From Chitinophagaceae bacterium (GTDB lineage Bacteria > Bacteroidota > Bacteroidia > Chitinophagales > Chitinophagaceae), in the NCBI GenBank assembly GCA_947455605.1, contig CANGOX010000018.1, positions 1-44,070 of the forward strand: a DNA stretch of 44,070 bases, read 5' to 3'. Shown piece after piece: positions 9,172-16,982 of the stretch. The notes under the pieces are model-generated. The model searched no databases. It worked only from the letters and a program-made list of their open reading frames with translations, and was not told the origin of the DNA. Position 1 is the first letter of the stretch. The number at the start of each line of letters is the position of its first letter. The position numbers and the translations under genes were made by a program.

Positions 9172-10014
9172 ATGACTGAATTTAGACCCAGCCGTTTTGA
9201 AATACTCCCACCCATCATCAAAAACCTGTTGATCATTAACGGGCTGTTCTTTCTTGCGCAGAACACGATATCGGGGCCAACGGTTACTTTTTCATTTGAG
9301 AATATGTTTGCTTTGCATGCATGGCAAAGCCCGCTGTTCAAGCCATGGCAGTTAATTACCCATATGTTTTTGCATGGCGATTTTGGGCATATACTGGGTA
9401 ATATGTTTGGTCTATGGATGTTTGGGTCTGTATTGGAAAACCTCTGGGGATCTAAGCGGTTCCTTACTTTTTACCTGGTATGTGGTTTAGGTGCAGCATT
9501 GATACATTTACTGTTTTTAAGCTGGGAGTTCATGCCGATGGTGAAAGATTATGCGGCGCTGGCACAGGCGCATGCAGAAGGCACAGCTGCTCAGGGAGAT
9601 GCTATTGTCAACTTTATCTATCGACATAACCTGCGTTTTGATAATACAGAAGAACTGGTTGCCTACCTGCGTGCCCATCCCGGCAGCAATGAGCTTACCA
9701 GCCGTTTGTTTGACGAGATCACTGCTTTTTACCGCAATAATATTGATACGGCAACAATCGGTGCCAGCGGTGCTGTGTTTGGGGTATTGGCGGCATTTGT
9801 GTACCTGTTTCCCAACACCTATCTCTATATCTATTTTTTAATACCTGTGAAAGCCAAATGGATCGGGCTTTTGTATTTTGGATATGAATTGTTTGAAGCC
9901 ATCCGCAACTCTGCCGGCGATCATGTAGCCCGATGGGCACATGTTGGCGGTGCCATTGTGGGGTTACTGATCGTAATTACCTGGAACAAATCCAACAAAA
10001 AAACGTTCTATTAG
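9172..10014 (+). CDS. rhomboid family intramembrane serine protease (active-site residues present)
   Basis: 280 residues with about six membrane helices. HMFLHGDFGHILGNMFGLWMFG (about residues 63-84) is the rhomboid HxxxN region, GASGAVFG (about 196-203) holds the catalytic Ser, and ARWAHVGGAIVG (about 249-260) the catalytic His. The enzyme would cleave membrane proteins inside the bilayer. A hydrophilic insert of roughly 70 residues sits between helix 3 and the catalytic Ser helix; it is larger than in the minimal GlpG core. The next gene is a second rhomboid 30 nt downstream on the same strand, so the two are probably cotranscribed. Confidence 0.93.
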   Translation: MTEFRPSRFEILPPIIKNLLIINGLFFLAQNTISGPTVTFSFENMFALHAWQSPLFKPWQLITHMFLHGDFGHILGNMFGLWMFGSVLENLWGSKRFLTFYLVCGLGAALIHLLFLSWEFMPMVKDYAALAQAHAEGTAAQGDAIVNFIYRHNLRFDNTEELVAYLRAHPGSNELTSRLFDEITAFYRNNIDTATIGASGAVFGVLAAFVYLFPNTYLYIYFLIPVKAKWIGLLYFGYELFEAIRNSAGDHVARWAHVGGAIVGLLIVITWNKSNKKTFY

Positions 10015-10044
10015 GAGCAGTCAATGTAAACACCGGAAATTCTT

Positions 10045-10965
10045 ATGTCGCCATCCTACAAAACCAACCGCAAGATCTTATTAGGGCAGGATAATAATGC
10101 GCTTGTATTCTTATTCGCCATTAATGCATTGGTATTTGTACTGATCAATTTTGTGCAGATCATCTATTTCCTGTCGGATATACCGCTGGAGTTTTTCTAT
10201 AAGCAGATCCTCAACTGGTTTACTTTACCGGCATCCATAGAAACGCTTTCTGCAAGACCATGGACATTATTTGTATATATGTTTACACATCATGGTATCT
10301 GGCACCTGATCAGCTGTATGTTATGGTTATGGTGTTTTGGTTATATACTGCAGGATCTTACCGGTAATAACAAACTCATCCCTATTTATCTATATGGTGG
10401 TTTTACAGGTGGATTGGTTTTTGCGATCATCAATAATTTATTTCCGGCATTGCAAACCCATCTGGATACTACGCAGCCCTTACTGGGTGCTGGTCCGGCC
10501 ATTATGGCTGTAGCAGTTGCAACCACTACACTTGCTCCGGACTATCGAATGTTTCCTATGATCGGTGGAGGTATACCCCTGTGGGTGCTCACACTCGTTT
10601 TTGTGGCTATCGATTTTGCTACATTGGCAAGCGGTAATCCCGGAAACAGTATTGGTCATCTCACTGCCGGACTGATCGGTTATTTATTTGTCATACAGCT
10701 AAGAAAAGGAAATGATTGGGGTTTGTGGATGAATAATCTGGTAAGCTGGCTGGATGATCTGTTTAATCCTGAAAAAAAGCAACAAAAAAAATCTGCCAAA
10801 GACAGACTGCATTACAAAGCAGATACAAAACCTTACGAGAAAATATCCAATGTAACACAGCAACGTTTAGATGCAATACTGGATAAGATCAATCAACAGG
10901 GCTACCAGTTTCTCACCGATGAAGAAAAAGAGTTCCTGAAAAGGGCCAGTAACGAAGAATTATAA
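10045..10965 (+). CDS. rhomboid-like protein lacking the catalytic Ser (candidate pseudoprotease)
   Basis: 306 residues with the rhomboid layout: FTHHGIWHLISCMLWLWCFG (about 75-94) corresponds to the HxxxN region and SIGHLTAGLIGYLF (about 202-215) keeps the His helix. Where the GxSG serine motif should stand the sequence is LLGAGPAIMAVAV, with Gly at the Ser position. Unless alignment shifts, it cannot hydrolyse peptides and would be an iRhom-like binding partner, perhaps of the adjacent active rhomboid. A soluble C-terminal tail (from about 235) ends in a short helical domain like DUF6576. I see no frameshift or other damage. Confidence 0.88.
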   Translation: MSPSYKTNRKILLGQDNNALVFLFAINALVFVLINFVQIIYFLSDIPLEFFYKQILNWFTLPASIETLSARPWTLFVYMFTHHGIWHLISCMLWLWCFGYILQDLTGNNKLIPIYLYGGFTGGLVFAIINNLFPALQTHLDTTQPLLGAGPAIMAVAVATTTLAPDYRMFPMIGGGIPLWVLTLVFVAIDFATLASGNPGNSIGHLTAGLIGYLFVIQLRKGNDWGLWMNNLVSWLDDLFNPEKKQQKKSAKDRLHYKADTKPYEKISNVTQQRLDAILDKINQQGYQFLTDEEKEFLKRASNEEL

Positions 10966-11047
10966 CCTGTTCATAATCTGATCGGTCGTTTATTCCACAT
11001 TCCCAATAGATATTCCACTCCGCAACTGATTTTTAGTAAATTCGGGC

Positions 11048-12151
11048 ATGGCAAAAAGCGTTTTTCGCCGTGCAACCAAAACAGTATTGATCGCGATCAA
11101 TGCGTTCATCTCCTTACTGTTCTTAACTGCATGTCTTACCCCTTACCTTAATCCTACACATTGGTGGGTGATTGGTTTTGCCGGTCTGGGTGTTCCTTAC
11201 CTGGTTCTTACACTCATCTTCTTTATGATCTTCTGGCTCATGATGAAGCCTTGGGTTGCACTGCTACCCTTACTTACGCTGGCTATCGGTTGGCAGCAAT
11301 TAACGGTTATGTTTGCCTGGCACCCCGGTTCGGGCTTCAGTAAAAGAAGACATGATAATATTTTGCGGGTGGCTGATTGGAATGTACAAAGCTTTAACGG
11401 TCTCAGTAAAAGCAAGGAAGTAAAGAAAATGATCCGAAACGACCTTGCATCAAGCATCATGAACCAACACCCGGATGTGATCTGCCTGCAGGAGTTTAAC
11501 AGCGGAGCTGCAACCGATAATATCTCTCTTTTTTCAAAAGTGTACAGGTATCATTTCTTTTCTAAAGACTATCAACGGGCCAATGGTGCGTATCAATCCG
11601 GATGTATTATCTTTTCAAAATTCCCCATCATCGATTCTGGTAAAGTAAATTATCCTGTAGCCGAAAGCCTGATCTATGTTGATATAGTAAAGGGAGGTGA
11701 TACCATTCGGATATATACAACCCATCTGCAATCATTCAAATTCAAAAAAGAAGATTATAACGATATCGAAAAGATCCGCTACCAGGAAGATGAGGACCTC
11801 GCTGCATCAAAAAGTATCTTCCGTAAAATGAAACTGGCTTTCGGCCGGAGAGGCATACAGGCCAATATTGTGAGGGAAGAGATTGATAAAAGCCCCTATC
11901 CATCTGTGATCTGTGGCGATTTTAATGATGTACCCAATTCCTACGCCTATTTCCGGATCAAAGGCGATCGGCAGGATGCTTTTCTGGAAAAGGGCTTTGC
12001 TATCGGCCGCAGCTTTATTGATCTGGCACCTACACTACGTATTGATTATATCCTGCCTACCCGCCAGTTCGCCATAAAACAGTTTGATATGGTAGATGAG
12101 GGCCTGAGCGACCATATTATGCTGGTATCTGATATTCTATTACAAAAATGA
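11048..12151 (+). CDS. endonuclease/exonuclease/phosphatase (EEP) family protein with N-terminal membrane helices
   Basis: 367 residues. Three hydrophobic segments occupy residues 12-85, then an EEP domain follows: VADWNVQSFNG, the metal-binding Glu in VICLQEFN, YTTHLQS, CGDFNDVPNSYAY and the terminal LSDHIMLV. The family includes DNases, sphingomyelinases and inositol phosphatases; nothing here fixes the substrate. The catalytic domain should lie on the periplasmic or cytoplasmic face depending on helix count. The start is taken at MAKSVFRRATK. It ends 17 nt before the poly-Cys reading frame that precedes cysS. Confidence 0.88.
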   Translation: MAKSVFRRATKTVLIAINAFISLLFLTACLTPYLNPTHWWVIGFAGLGVPYLVLTLIFFMIFWLMMKPWVALLPLLTLAIGWQQLTVMFAWHPGSGFSKRRHDNILRVADWNVQSFNGLSKSKEVKKMIRNDLASSIMNQHPDVICLQEFNSGAATDNISLFSKVYRYHFFSKDYQRANGAYQSGCIIFSKFPIIDSGKVNYPVAESLIYVDIVKGGDTIRIYTTHLQSFKFKKEDYNDIEKIRYQEDEDLAASKSIFRKMKLAFGRRGIQANIVREEIDKSPYPSVICGDFNDVPNSYAYFRIKGDRQDAFLEKGFAIGRSFIDLAPTLRIDYILPTRQFAIKQFDMVDEGLSDHIMLVSDILLQK

Positions 12152-12153
12152 AA

Positions 12154-12161
12154 TATCTTCG
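12154..12161 (+). promoter_or_regulatory. -7 box for the cysS leader (TATCTTCG)
   Basis: TATCTTCG is the variant -7 box also seen before pheS and the SDR gene at 15559. It ends 7 nt before the ATG of the poly-Cys reading frame, so the transcript would start within a few bases of that ATG. No convincing TTG is present at -33. Confidence 0.5.
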
Positions 12162-12168
12162 CTATTCA

Positions 12169-12213
12169 ATGAGTTACCCGCACACATATTACTGTTGTTG
12201 CTGTTGCTGTTAA
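12169..12213 (+). CDS. candidate cysteine-sensing leader peptide upstream of cysS
   Basis: ATG to TAA encodes MSYPHTYYCCCCCC: fourteen residues of which the last six are Cys (codons TGT TGT TGC TGT TGC TGT), followed directly by the stop. It lies between the EEP gene and cysS, with 77 nt from its stop to the cysS ATG, and the -7 box at 12154 would give an almost leaderless transcript. In known amino-acid attenuators a run of codons for the regulated amino acid stalls the ribosome when its charged tRNA is short. CysS is exactly the enzyme that charges tRNA-Cys. The GC-poor trinucleotide run could also be chance low complexity, which keeps the confidence moderate. Confidence 0.6.
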   Translation: MSYPHTYYCCCCCC

Positions 12214-12228
12214 TGCAATCTGATCGTT

Positions 12229-12247
12229 CCGGTAAAATATGTGCCGG
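12229..12247 (+). promoter_or_regulatory. small hairpin between leader peptide and cysS
   Basis: CCGGTA (12229-12234) can pair with TGCCGG (12242-12247), including one G-U pair. No T-tract follows, so it is not an intrinsic terminator. AGCAAT at 12252-12257 could pair with GTTGCT in the Cys codon run, which would give two alternative folds. This is weak evidence by itself. Confidence 0.3.
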
Positions 12248-12290
12248 CCCAAGCAATCCTCATTCCTAATCCGTAATCTCTTTATATCGC

Positions 12291-13796
12291 ATGCCACTTA
12301 AAGTATACAATTCGTTAACCCGACAGAAAGAAACCTTTACACCCATAAATGCACCCTATGTAGGTATGTATGTATGCGGACCTACGGTTAGTGGCGAAAG
12401 TCACCTGGGTCATGCAAGGCCCTATGTTACCTTTGATATTCTCTATCGCTACCTGAACTACCACGGGTATAAAGTAAGGTATGTGCGTAATCTGACCGAT
12501 GCCGGACATTTTGAAGAAGAAGGCCGCGAAGCAGAAGATAAGATCAGCAAAAAAGCCGTACTCGAAAAACTGGAACCGATGGAACTGGTGCAGAAATACA
12601 CCAATCTCTATCATTGGGCCATGGCGTTGTTAAATAACCTGCCACCCAGTATTGAACCTACGGCAACCGGACATATTATTGAGCAGATCGAAATGATCAA
12701 AAAGATCATTGCAGATGGATATGCATACGAGGCAAATGGCTCTGTTTATTTTGATGTAGAGAAATACAATACCGATTATTCAAAAAAGAACCAGCCCTAT
12801 GGAATTTTAAGCGGACGCGTTTTAGAAGACCAGCTGGATACAACCCGCGAACTGGATAACCAGGATGAAAAAAGAAACCGTAGCGATTTCGCTTTATGGA
12901 AGAACGCACCACCCGAACATATCATGCGCTGGCAAAGCCCATGGGGAGAGGGTTTCCCGGGATGGCATATTGAATGTTCGGCCATGAGCACCAAATACCT
13001 GGGTGATGAATTTGATATACATGGTGGTGGAATGGACCTTCAGTTTCCGCACCACGAATGTGAAATTGCCCAGAGTACGGTTTGCAATCATAAGATGCCG
13101 GCACGTTACTGGATGCACAATAACATGATCACCATCAACGGACGCAAGATGGGTAAGAGCTACAATAATGTGATCAAACTGAGCGAGCTGTTCAGTGGGT
13201 CACATCCTATATTGGAGCAGGCTTATCATCCCATGACCATCCGCTTCTTCATCCTGCAAAGCCACTACCGTGGTACGCTTGATTTCAGTAATGAAGCATT
13301 ACAGGCATCCGAAAAAGCGTTCAAACGGTTATGGGAAGTTTTCGACTGGTTAAGCCAGTGGGTAGTGCCACAAACGCAGGCTGCTTCCGATATAGAACTG
13401 GATGCCAAAGTGAAGAAACTGGTAAATGAGTTTGACGAATTTATGGATGATGATCTCAGTACTCCTAAAGTGCTGGCCAATATGTTTGAACTGAGTTCTG
13501 TGATCAATTCCATCAAAGACAAACACATTGCCGGTGATGCTTTGAGTTCAGTAACAGTTGGTTTGCTGCAAACACAAATGCGTTTGTTCATTGAAGATAT
13601 TTTTGGCCTCAAAGGCGATCGTTCCGATAATAGTGGTAAACTGGACGGGGTACTTCAATTACTCATAGATATCCGAAAAGAAGCCAAACGCCGCAAAGAC
13701 TTTGTAACCAGCGATAAGATCCGCAACGAGCTCGCAACCCTGGGTGTTCAGCTAAAGGATGAGAAGGATGGGGAGATGAGTTATACGATCGGGTAG
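12291..13796 (+). CDS. cysS: cysteine--tRNA ligase
   Basis: 501 residues, a class I synthetase that attaches Cys to tRNA-Cys. The HIGH-type motif appears in [12 protein letters not shown] with the zinc-ligand Cys just before it (YVCGPTV), the second zinc ligands in [12 protein letters not shown] and HHECEIA, and the KMSKS-type loop as KMGKSYNN (about residues 286-293). A C-terminal DALR-like helical region follows. Length is normal. The gene is preceded by the poly-Cys leader reading frame and followed by a 25-bp hairpin repeat shared with the convergent merC gene. Confidence 0.96.
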   Translation: MPLKVYNSLTRQKETFTPINAPYVGMYVCGPTVSGESHLGHARPYVTFDILYRYLNYHGYKVRYVRNLTDAGHFEEEGREAEDKISKKAVLEKLEPMELVQKYTNLYHWAMALLNNLPPSIEPTATGHIIEQIEMIKKIIADGYAYEANGSVYFDVEKYNTDYSKKNQPYGILSGRVLEDQLDTTRELDNQDEKRNRSDFALWKNAPPEHIMRWQSPWGEGFPGWHIECSAMSTKYLGDEFDIHGGGMDLQFPHHECEIAQSTVCNHKMPARYWMHNNMITINGRKMGKSYNNVIKLSELFSGSHPILEQAYHPMTIRFFILQSHYRGTLDFSNEALQASEKAFKRLWEVFDWLSQWVVPQTQAASDIELDAKVKKLVNEFDEFMDDDLSTPKVLANMFELSSVINSIKDKHIAGDALSSVTVGLLQTQMRLFIEDIFGLKGDRSDNSGKLDGVLQLLIDIRKEAKRRKDFVTSDKIRNELATLGVQLKDEKDGEMSYTIG

Positions 13797-13804
13797 GGAA
13801 TAAT

Positions 13805-13877
13805 GAATATTGAACAAGGAATATTGAATGATGAATGAAGTAGTACTTCAAAATTCAATATTCTTTGTTCAATATTC
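13805..13877. repeat. long hairpin repeat (GAATATTGAACAAGG family), shared terminator of cysS and merC
   Basis: The 25-nt arm at 13805-13829 is complementary to 13853-13877 at 24 of 25 positions, the exception being a possible G-U pair; a smaller 6-bp palindrome sits in the loop. It fills the space between two convergent genes. The same word family returns at 38618-38705, before pheS. There is no long T-tract, so termination is inferred from position. Confidence 0.85.
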
Positions 13878-13883
13878 GATATT

Positions 13884-14276
13884 CTAATGATCACAATCAT
13901 CCGCATGTGCATGATCATGCACTCTGCATAAACGGAAATTGATAAAATGGGCGGTTACGATACAGGCTACTGCCGGTACTAAAAACCAGTTTCTCCATTC
14001 ATGCCATTGCATTTTAGCCAGCAAACAAAGGATACCTGTTGAAAATAATACTAAGGGCAACCAGCTATGGTGGTGTTTTTGATGGCCATGGTATAATGAA
14101 TAAGCGCCTACAACAAAAGCAATACCAATCATCAGGTATTCAAACCCCAGGTTTTCGATAATATTTACCCCAAATAAGGGGAGGCTGGTTAGGAAAAGGG
14201 GAAGTAACGCACAATGGATGGCACAGGCCAGTGATGCGGTAATTCCCAATGCGTCCCAGTTGATTTTTAGATTCAT
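13884..14276 (-). CDS. MerC domain-containing membrane protein, probable metal transporter
   Basis: 130 residues with four hydrophobic segments. The first contains SLACAIHCALLPLF, the paired Cys of the MerC family (mercury or other metal ion uptake across the inner membrane). The C-terminus is rich in His, Asp and Cys (CRVHDHAHADDCDH), a likely metal-binding tail. It is divergent from a SCO protein and a Fur-family regulator, and its promoter carries a palindrome suited to such a regulator. In this phylum such genes are more likely concerned with zinc or another essential metal than with mercury; that is inference. Confidence 0.85.
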   Translation of the reverse strand: MNLKINWDALGITASLACAIHCALLPLFLTSLPLFGVNIIENLGFEYLMIGIAFVVGAYSLYHGHQKHHHSWLPLVLFSTGILCLLAKMQWHEWRNWFLVPAVACIVTAHFINFRLCRVHDHAHADDCDH

Positions 14277-14283
14277 GCGTCTG

Positions 14284-14313
14284 CAAAAGTATGCTAATGC
14301 AACATTGTTGCAA
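14284..14313 (-). promoter_or_regulatory. merC promoter, full TTG-N19-TACTTTTG
   Basis: Read on the minus strand, TTG (14313-14311), exactly 19 nt, then TACTTTTG (14291-14284) match the Bacteroidota consensus, ending 7 nt before the merC ATG. The spacer is largely filled by the palindrome at 14298-14312. Confidence 0.75.
14298..14312. promoter_or_regulatory. palindromic operator TGCAACA-T-TGTTGCA
   Basis: A perfect 7-1-7 inverted repeat lies between the -33 and -7 boxes of merC, where a bound repressor would block polymerase. A Fur-family gene two genes away on the other side of the divergent region is the natural candidate. The site was read directly; the regulator is inferred. Confidence 0.65.
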
Positions 14314-14361
14314 AATAATTTTGATATTCGTTCCCCTGACCTTCCTAAACCTCCGGAACCG

Positions 14362-14369
14362 TAACTTTG
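14362..14369 (+). promoter_or_regulatory. -7 box of the SCO-Fur operon (TAACTTTG)
   Basis: TAACTTTG matches TAnnTTTG and ends 16 nt before the SCO ATG. No TTG is seen 19 nt upstream. Confidence 0.5.
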
Positions 14370-14385
14370 CCCTTCAATTGACTAT

Positions 14386-15045
14386 ATGAGTAAGAAACTG
14401 ATCGGTTATCTCCTGTTTTTTGGGGTATTGGTACTGGGGTTTTATTTTTTCCTTTTCAAAGGCACAGATAAGTGGAAGACCAAACTGCCGGTGATCAGTT
14501 ATGTAAAGCCTTTTCATTTTACAACACAGGATGGATTGTCTTATACGGACAGAGATATGCTGGGCAAGGTTTGTGTAGTGGAATATTTCTTTACTACCTG
14601 CAAAGGCATTTGCCCAAAGATGAACACCAATATGAAAACGATCTATGAGGCCTTTAAGGACGAACCCAATTTTATGATCGTTTCACATACCTGTAATCCG
14701 GGAACAGACTCGGCCGCCAGGTTAAAAGTGTATGCCGATTCGATGAAGATCGATACAAAGAAATGGGTATTGCTTACCGGGCGTAAAGACAGTCTTTACC
14801 AGATAGCCAGAAGTGCTTACCTGCTGGACGATCCGAAGAATAGTGTAGATAAAATTGAAGATCAGTTCATACACACCCAGTTCTTTGCTTTAGTAGACAA
14901 AGACGGAAAAGTAAGAGGCCAGGTATATGACGGATTAAAACAGGCCGAACTGGATCGGTTGAAAAAAGATATCCGCTCATTACTGGCGGAAAAAGCCGGT
15001 ACCGGTAATTTTGTAAACGGCATCTTTAATAACAACCCACAATAA
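14386..15045 (+). CDS. SCO1/SenC-family protein
   Basis: 219 residues: an N-terminal membrane anchor (residues 5-24), then a thioredoxin-like fold with the copper-binding pair in VVEYFFTTCKGICPKMN and the third ligand His in QFIHTQFFALVD. SCO proteins deliver copper to the CuA centre of cytochrome oxidase or act as thiol reductases outside the inner membrane. All three ligands are present. The stop is 6 nt before the Fur-family ATG, so the two are one operon. The linkage with MerC and a metalloregulator agrees with a metal-handling role. Confidence 0.92.
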   Translation: MSKKLIGYLLFFGVLVLGFYFFLFKGTDKWKTKLPVISYVKPFHFTTQDGLSYTDRDMLGKVCVVEYFFTTCKGICPKMNTNMKTIYEAFKDEPNFMIVSHTCNPGTDSAARLKVYADSMKIDTKKWVLLTGRKDSLYQIARSAYLLDDPKNSVDKIEDQFIHTQFFALVDKDGKVRGQVYDGLKQAELDRLKKDIRSLLAEKAGTGNFVNGIFNNNPQ

Positions 15046-15051
15046 TATTGT

Positions 15052-15468
15052 ATGCGCTACGGTATTAACGAAACACTGAAGAAGAACCAGCTGAGCGTAA
15101 CAGACAGCAGAAAAAAGATCCTGGAATTGTTTATGCGCTCAAATGGAGCCTTGGCCCATGCCGATATTGAACATCAGAGCGGTACCGAGTTCGACAGGGT
15201 AACCATTTACCGTACCCTGCAGACCTTTGTAGAAAAAGGAATCATTCATACCATACCCACAGCCGATAATTCTGTACGTTATGCATTGTGTAAGGACGAA
15301 TGCTCGGAAGGACATCATCACGATAACCATGTTCATTTTATGTGTGATGATTGTGGTACAACCTATTGTTTAGATCATGTGATCGCACCACAGCTAAGCC
15401 TGCCGGATGGTTTTAATGCCACCCGTACAGATGTGGTGGTAAGCGGCAAGTGTAAGAACTGCGAATAG
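15052..15468 (+). CDS. Fur-family transcriptional regulator
   Basis: 138 residues: an N-terminal winged helix (SVTDSRKKILELF ... DRVTIYRTLQTFVEKGIIH) and a C-terminal metal-sensing half with HHHDNHVHFMCDDCGTTYCLDHV and a final CKNC. The two CxxC pairs are the structural zinc site, and the His-rich segment the sensing site. Fur, Zur and Per cannot be told apart by eye. It is a good candidate for binding the palindrome in the merC promoter. A hairpin terminator follows 35 nt downstream. Confidence 0.92.
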   Translation: MRYGINETLKKNQLSVTDSRKKILELFMRSNGALAHADIEHQSGTEFDRVTIYRTLQTFVEKGIIHTIPTADNSVRYALCKDECSEGHHHDNHVHFMCDDCGTTYCLDHVIAPQLSLPDGFNATRTDVVVSGKCKNCE

Positions 15469-15503
15469 GTAGCGTGTATTTACCGTATTTGTTCAATTTT
15501 GTA

Positions 15504-15530
15504 TGACAGGTACTGCCTGTCATTTTTTTT
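15504..15530 (+). terminator. terminator of the SCO-Fur operon
   Basis: TGACAGG (15504-15510) and CCTGTCA (15516-15522) form a 7-bp stem with a 5-nt loop, followed by eight T residues. This is a textbook rho-independent terminator. Confidence 0.85.
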
Positions 15531-15536
15531 GTACCG

Positions 15537-15544
15537 TATCTTCG
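15537..15544 (+). promoter_or_regulatory. -7 box of the SDR gene (TATCTTCG)
   Basis: The same TATCTTCG variant as before the cysS leader and pheS, 14 nt before the ATG at 15559 and just after the preceding terminator. Confidence 0.45.
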
Positions 15545-15558
15545 TAAAAATCGAGCAC

Positions 15559-16533
15559 ATGATCTTAGTAACTGGCGCCACCGGTCTGGTAGGCTCTCAC
15601 CTGCTAAAGCAACTGGTTGCCAATGGCCAAAAAGTAAGGGCGCTATATCGCTCTTCGGTTCCTGTGATAGAAGGTGCAGAAGGGGTTGACTGGGTTCGTG
15701 GTGATATACTCGATGTGATCTCTCTGGAAGAAGCCATGGTGGGCGTGAAACAGGTTTACCATTGTGCAGCCATGGTAAGTTTTCATCCTAAAAAAAAAGC
15801 GATCCTTCACCATACCAATGTAGAAGGCACAGCCAATGTGGTGAATGCCTGTTTAAACGAAGGCATAGATAAATTATTATTCGTGAGTTCTGTAGCAGCT
15901 CTCGGCAGGATCAGAGAAGAGAAACCGATCAATGAAACCATGAACTGGTCTGAAGAAACCAGTAACAGTGAATATGGAAAGAGTAAATATTTTTCTGAAG
16001 TAGAAGTTTGGAGAGGCATAGGGGAAGGATTGAATGCAGTGATCGTAAACCCCGTGATCATATTGGGAGCTGGCGACTGGACGGCAGGATCCTCAGGATT
16101 ATTCAAATCGGCTTATGATGAATTTCCCTGGTATACAGAAGGTACCGGTGGTTTTGTAGATGTAATAGATGTTGTAAAAGCGATGATAATGCTGATGGAC
16201 AGCAATATATCAGCTGAAAGATTCATACTCAGCGCAGAGAACCTTTCTTACCGTGAAGTATTCACACAAATAGCAAAGAACTTTGGGAAAAAACCGCCAT
16301 ATATAAGGGTAACCCCTTTACTGGCATTCATTGCATGGAGACTCGAAGCGGTAAAAGCGATGTTTACAGCTAAAGATCCTTTATTAACCAAAGAAACCGC
16401 GCGTACTGCTGCCGCCAAAGTGCAGTTTGATAACCAGAAACTAAAACTTTTCTTCCCTAATTTTCAATACACGCCCATCCATATTTCCTTACAACGTATT
16501 TGTAAGGAGTTGGTAAAAAAACATAACTTGTAA
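15559..16533 (+). CDS. NAD-dependent epimerase/dehydratase (extended SDR)
   Basis: 324 residues starting MILVTGATGLVGSHLL, with the Rossmann glycine motif TGATGLVG at the very N-terminus, VYHCAAMVS, the LFVSSVAALG strand with a catalytic Ser region, and the active-site YGKSK (about residues 139-143). The C-terminal part (ILSAENLSYREVFTQIAKNFGKKPPYIRV) resembles dihydroflavonol-4-reductase-like and sugar-modifying members. The substrate is not identifiable. The ATG at 15559 is preferred because the upstream in-frame extension would run through the terminator of the previous operon. Confidence 0.88.
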   Translation: MILVTGATGLVGSHLLKQLVANGQKVRALYRSSVPVIEGAEGVDWVRGDILDVISLEEAMVGVKQVYHCAAMVSFHPKKKAILHHTNVEGTANVVNACLNEGIDKLLFVSSVAALGRIREEKPINETMNWSEETSNSEYGKSKYFSEVEVWRGIGEGLNAVIVNPVIILGAGDWTAGSSGLFKSAYDEFPWYTEGTGGFVDVIDVVKAMIMLMDSNISAERFILSAENLSYREVFTQIAKNFGKKPPYIRVTPLLAFIAWRLEAVKAMFTAKDPLLTKETARTAAAKVQFDNQKLKLFFPNFQYTPIHISLQRICKELVKKHNL

Positions 16534-16548
16534 GGGCAATCAAAGCCA

Positions 16549-16890
16549 TTGAAACAGGTTATCACTATTTTATTATCGATCTCCCTGTATGCTCCGCATA
16601 TAGCCAAACTATTGGCCTATGCAGATTGCTCTATCATTCAGTTAACCAACTCCGACCCGCATTTTTGTGATTGTAACCGGATCATTGATACAGATGCCAT
16701 ACCCGTAGCACCGGATCAGCCGGACAAACAAAAAGAACTGTCTATCAAGGCCGACTGGAAATATGTTGGTGTGGGTTCTTTCCGCTTTGCCAATCCATTC
16801 ACAGCTGCCGATAAGGCGAAAGCAGGTGAATCAATCGTTTATCTACCGCAACAAAGCCTGAAGGCCGTATTCCACCCTCCCAAAAGCTGA
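16549..16890 (+). CDS. hypothetical protein, TTG start
   Basis: I do not recognise this 113-residue protein. It begins at a TTG 15 nt after the SDR stop, since no in-frame ATG is close. The first 25 residues are hydrophobic (VITILLSISLYAPHIAKLLAY) and may be a membrane anchor or signal sequence. A short Cys-containing segment (FCDCNRIIDTD) follows, and the rest is polar. The close spacing suggests cotranscription with the SDR gene. Coding is supported by the codon pattern and lack of stops; function is unknown. Confidence 0.6.
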   Translation: MKQVITILLSISLYAPHIAKLLAYADCSIIQLTNSDPHFCDCNRIIDTDAIPVAPDQPDKQKELSIKADWKYVGVGSFRFANPFTAADKAKAGESIVYLPQQSLKAVFHPPKS

Positions 16891-16982
16891 TCTGCCTATT
16901 ACTTATGTAGTATTATTCCTGTGCATGTTCAAATCAACATGACATGGGCTATCTCTATTTATCTAAACGTTAATTCACGATC

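Noticed and set aside
12229..12247. Hairpin before cysS considered as an intrinsic terminator
   Set aside because: The stem is only six pairs and no T-tract follows; it is kept only as a possible regulatory fold.
16934..16951. Short inverted repeat CATGTT/AACATG before the TPR lipoprotein considered as an operator
   Set aside because: Only 6 bp arms, no adjacent regulator and no promoter box in the right position.
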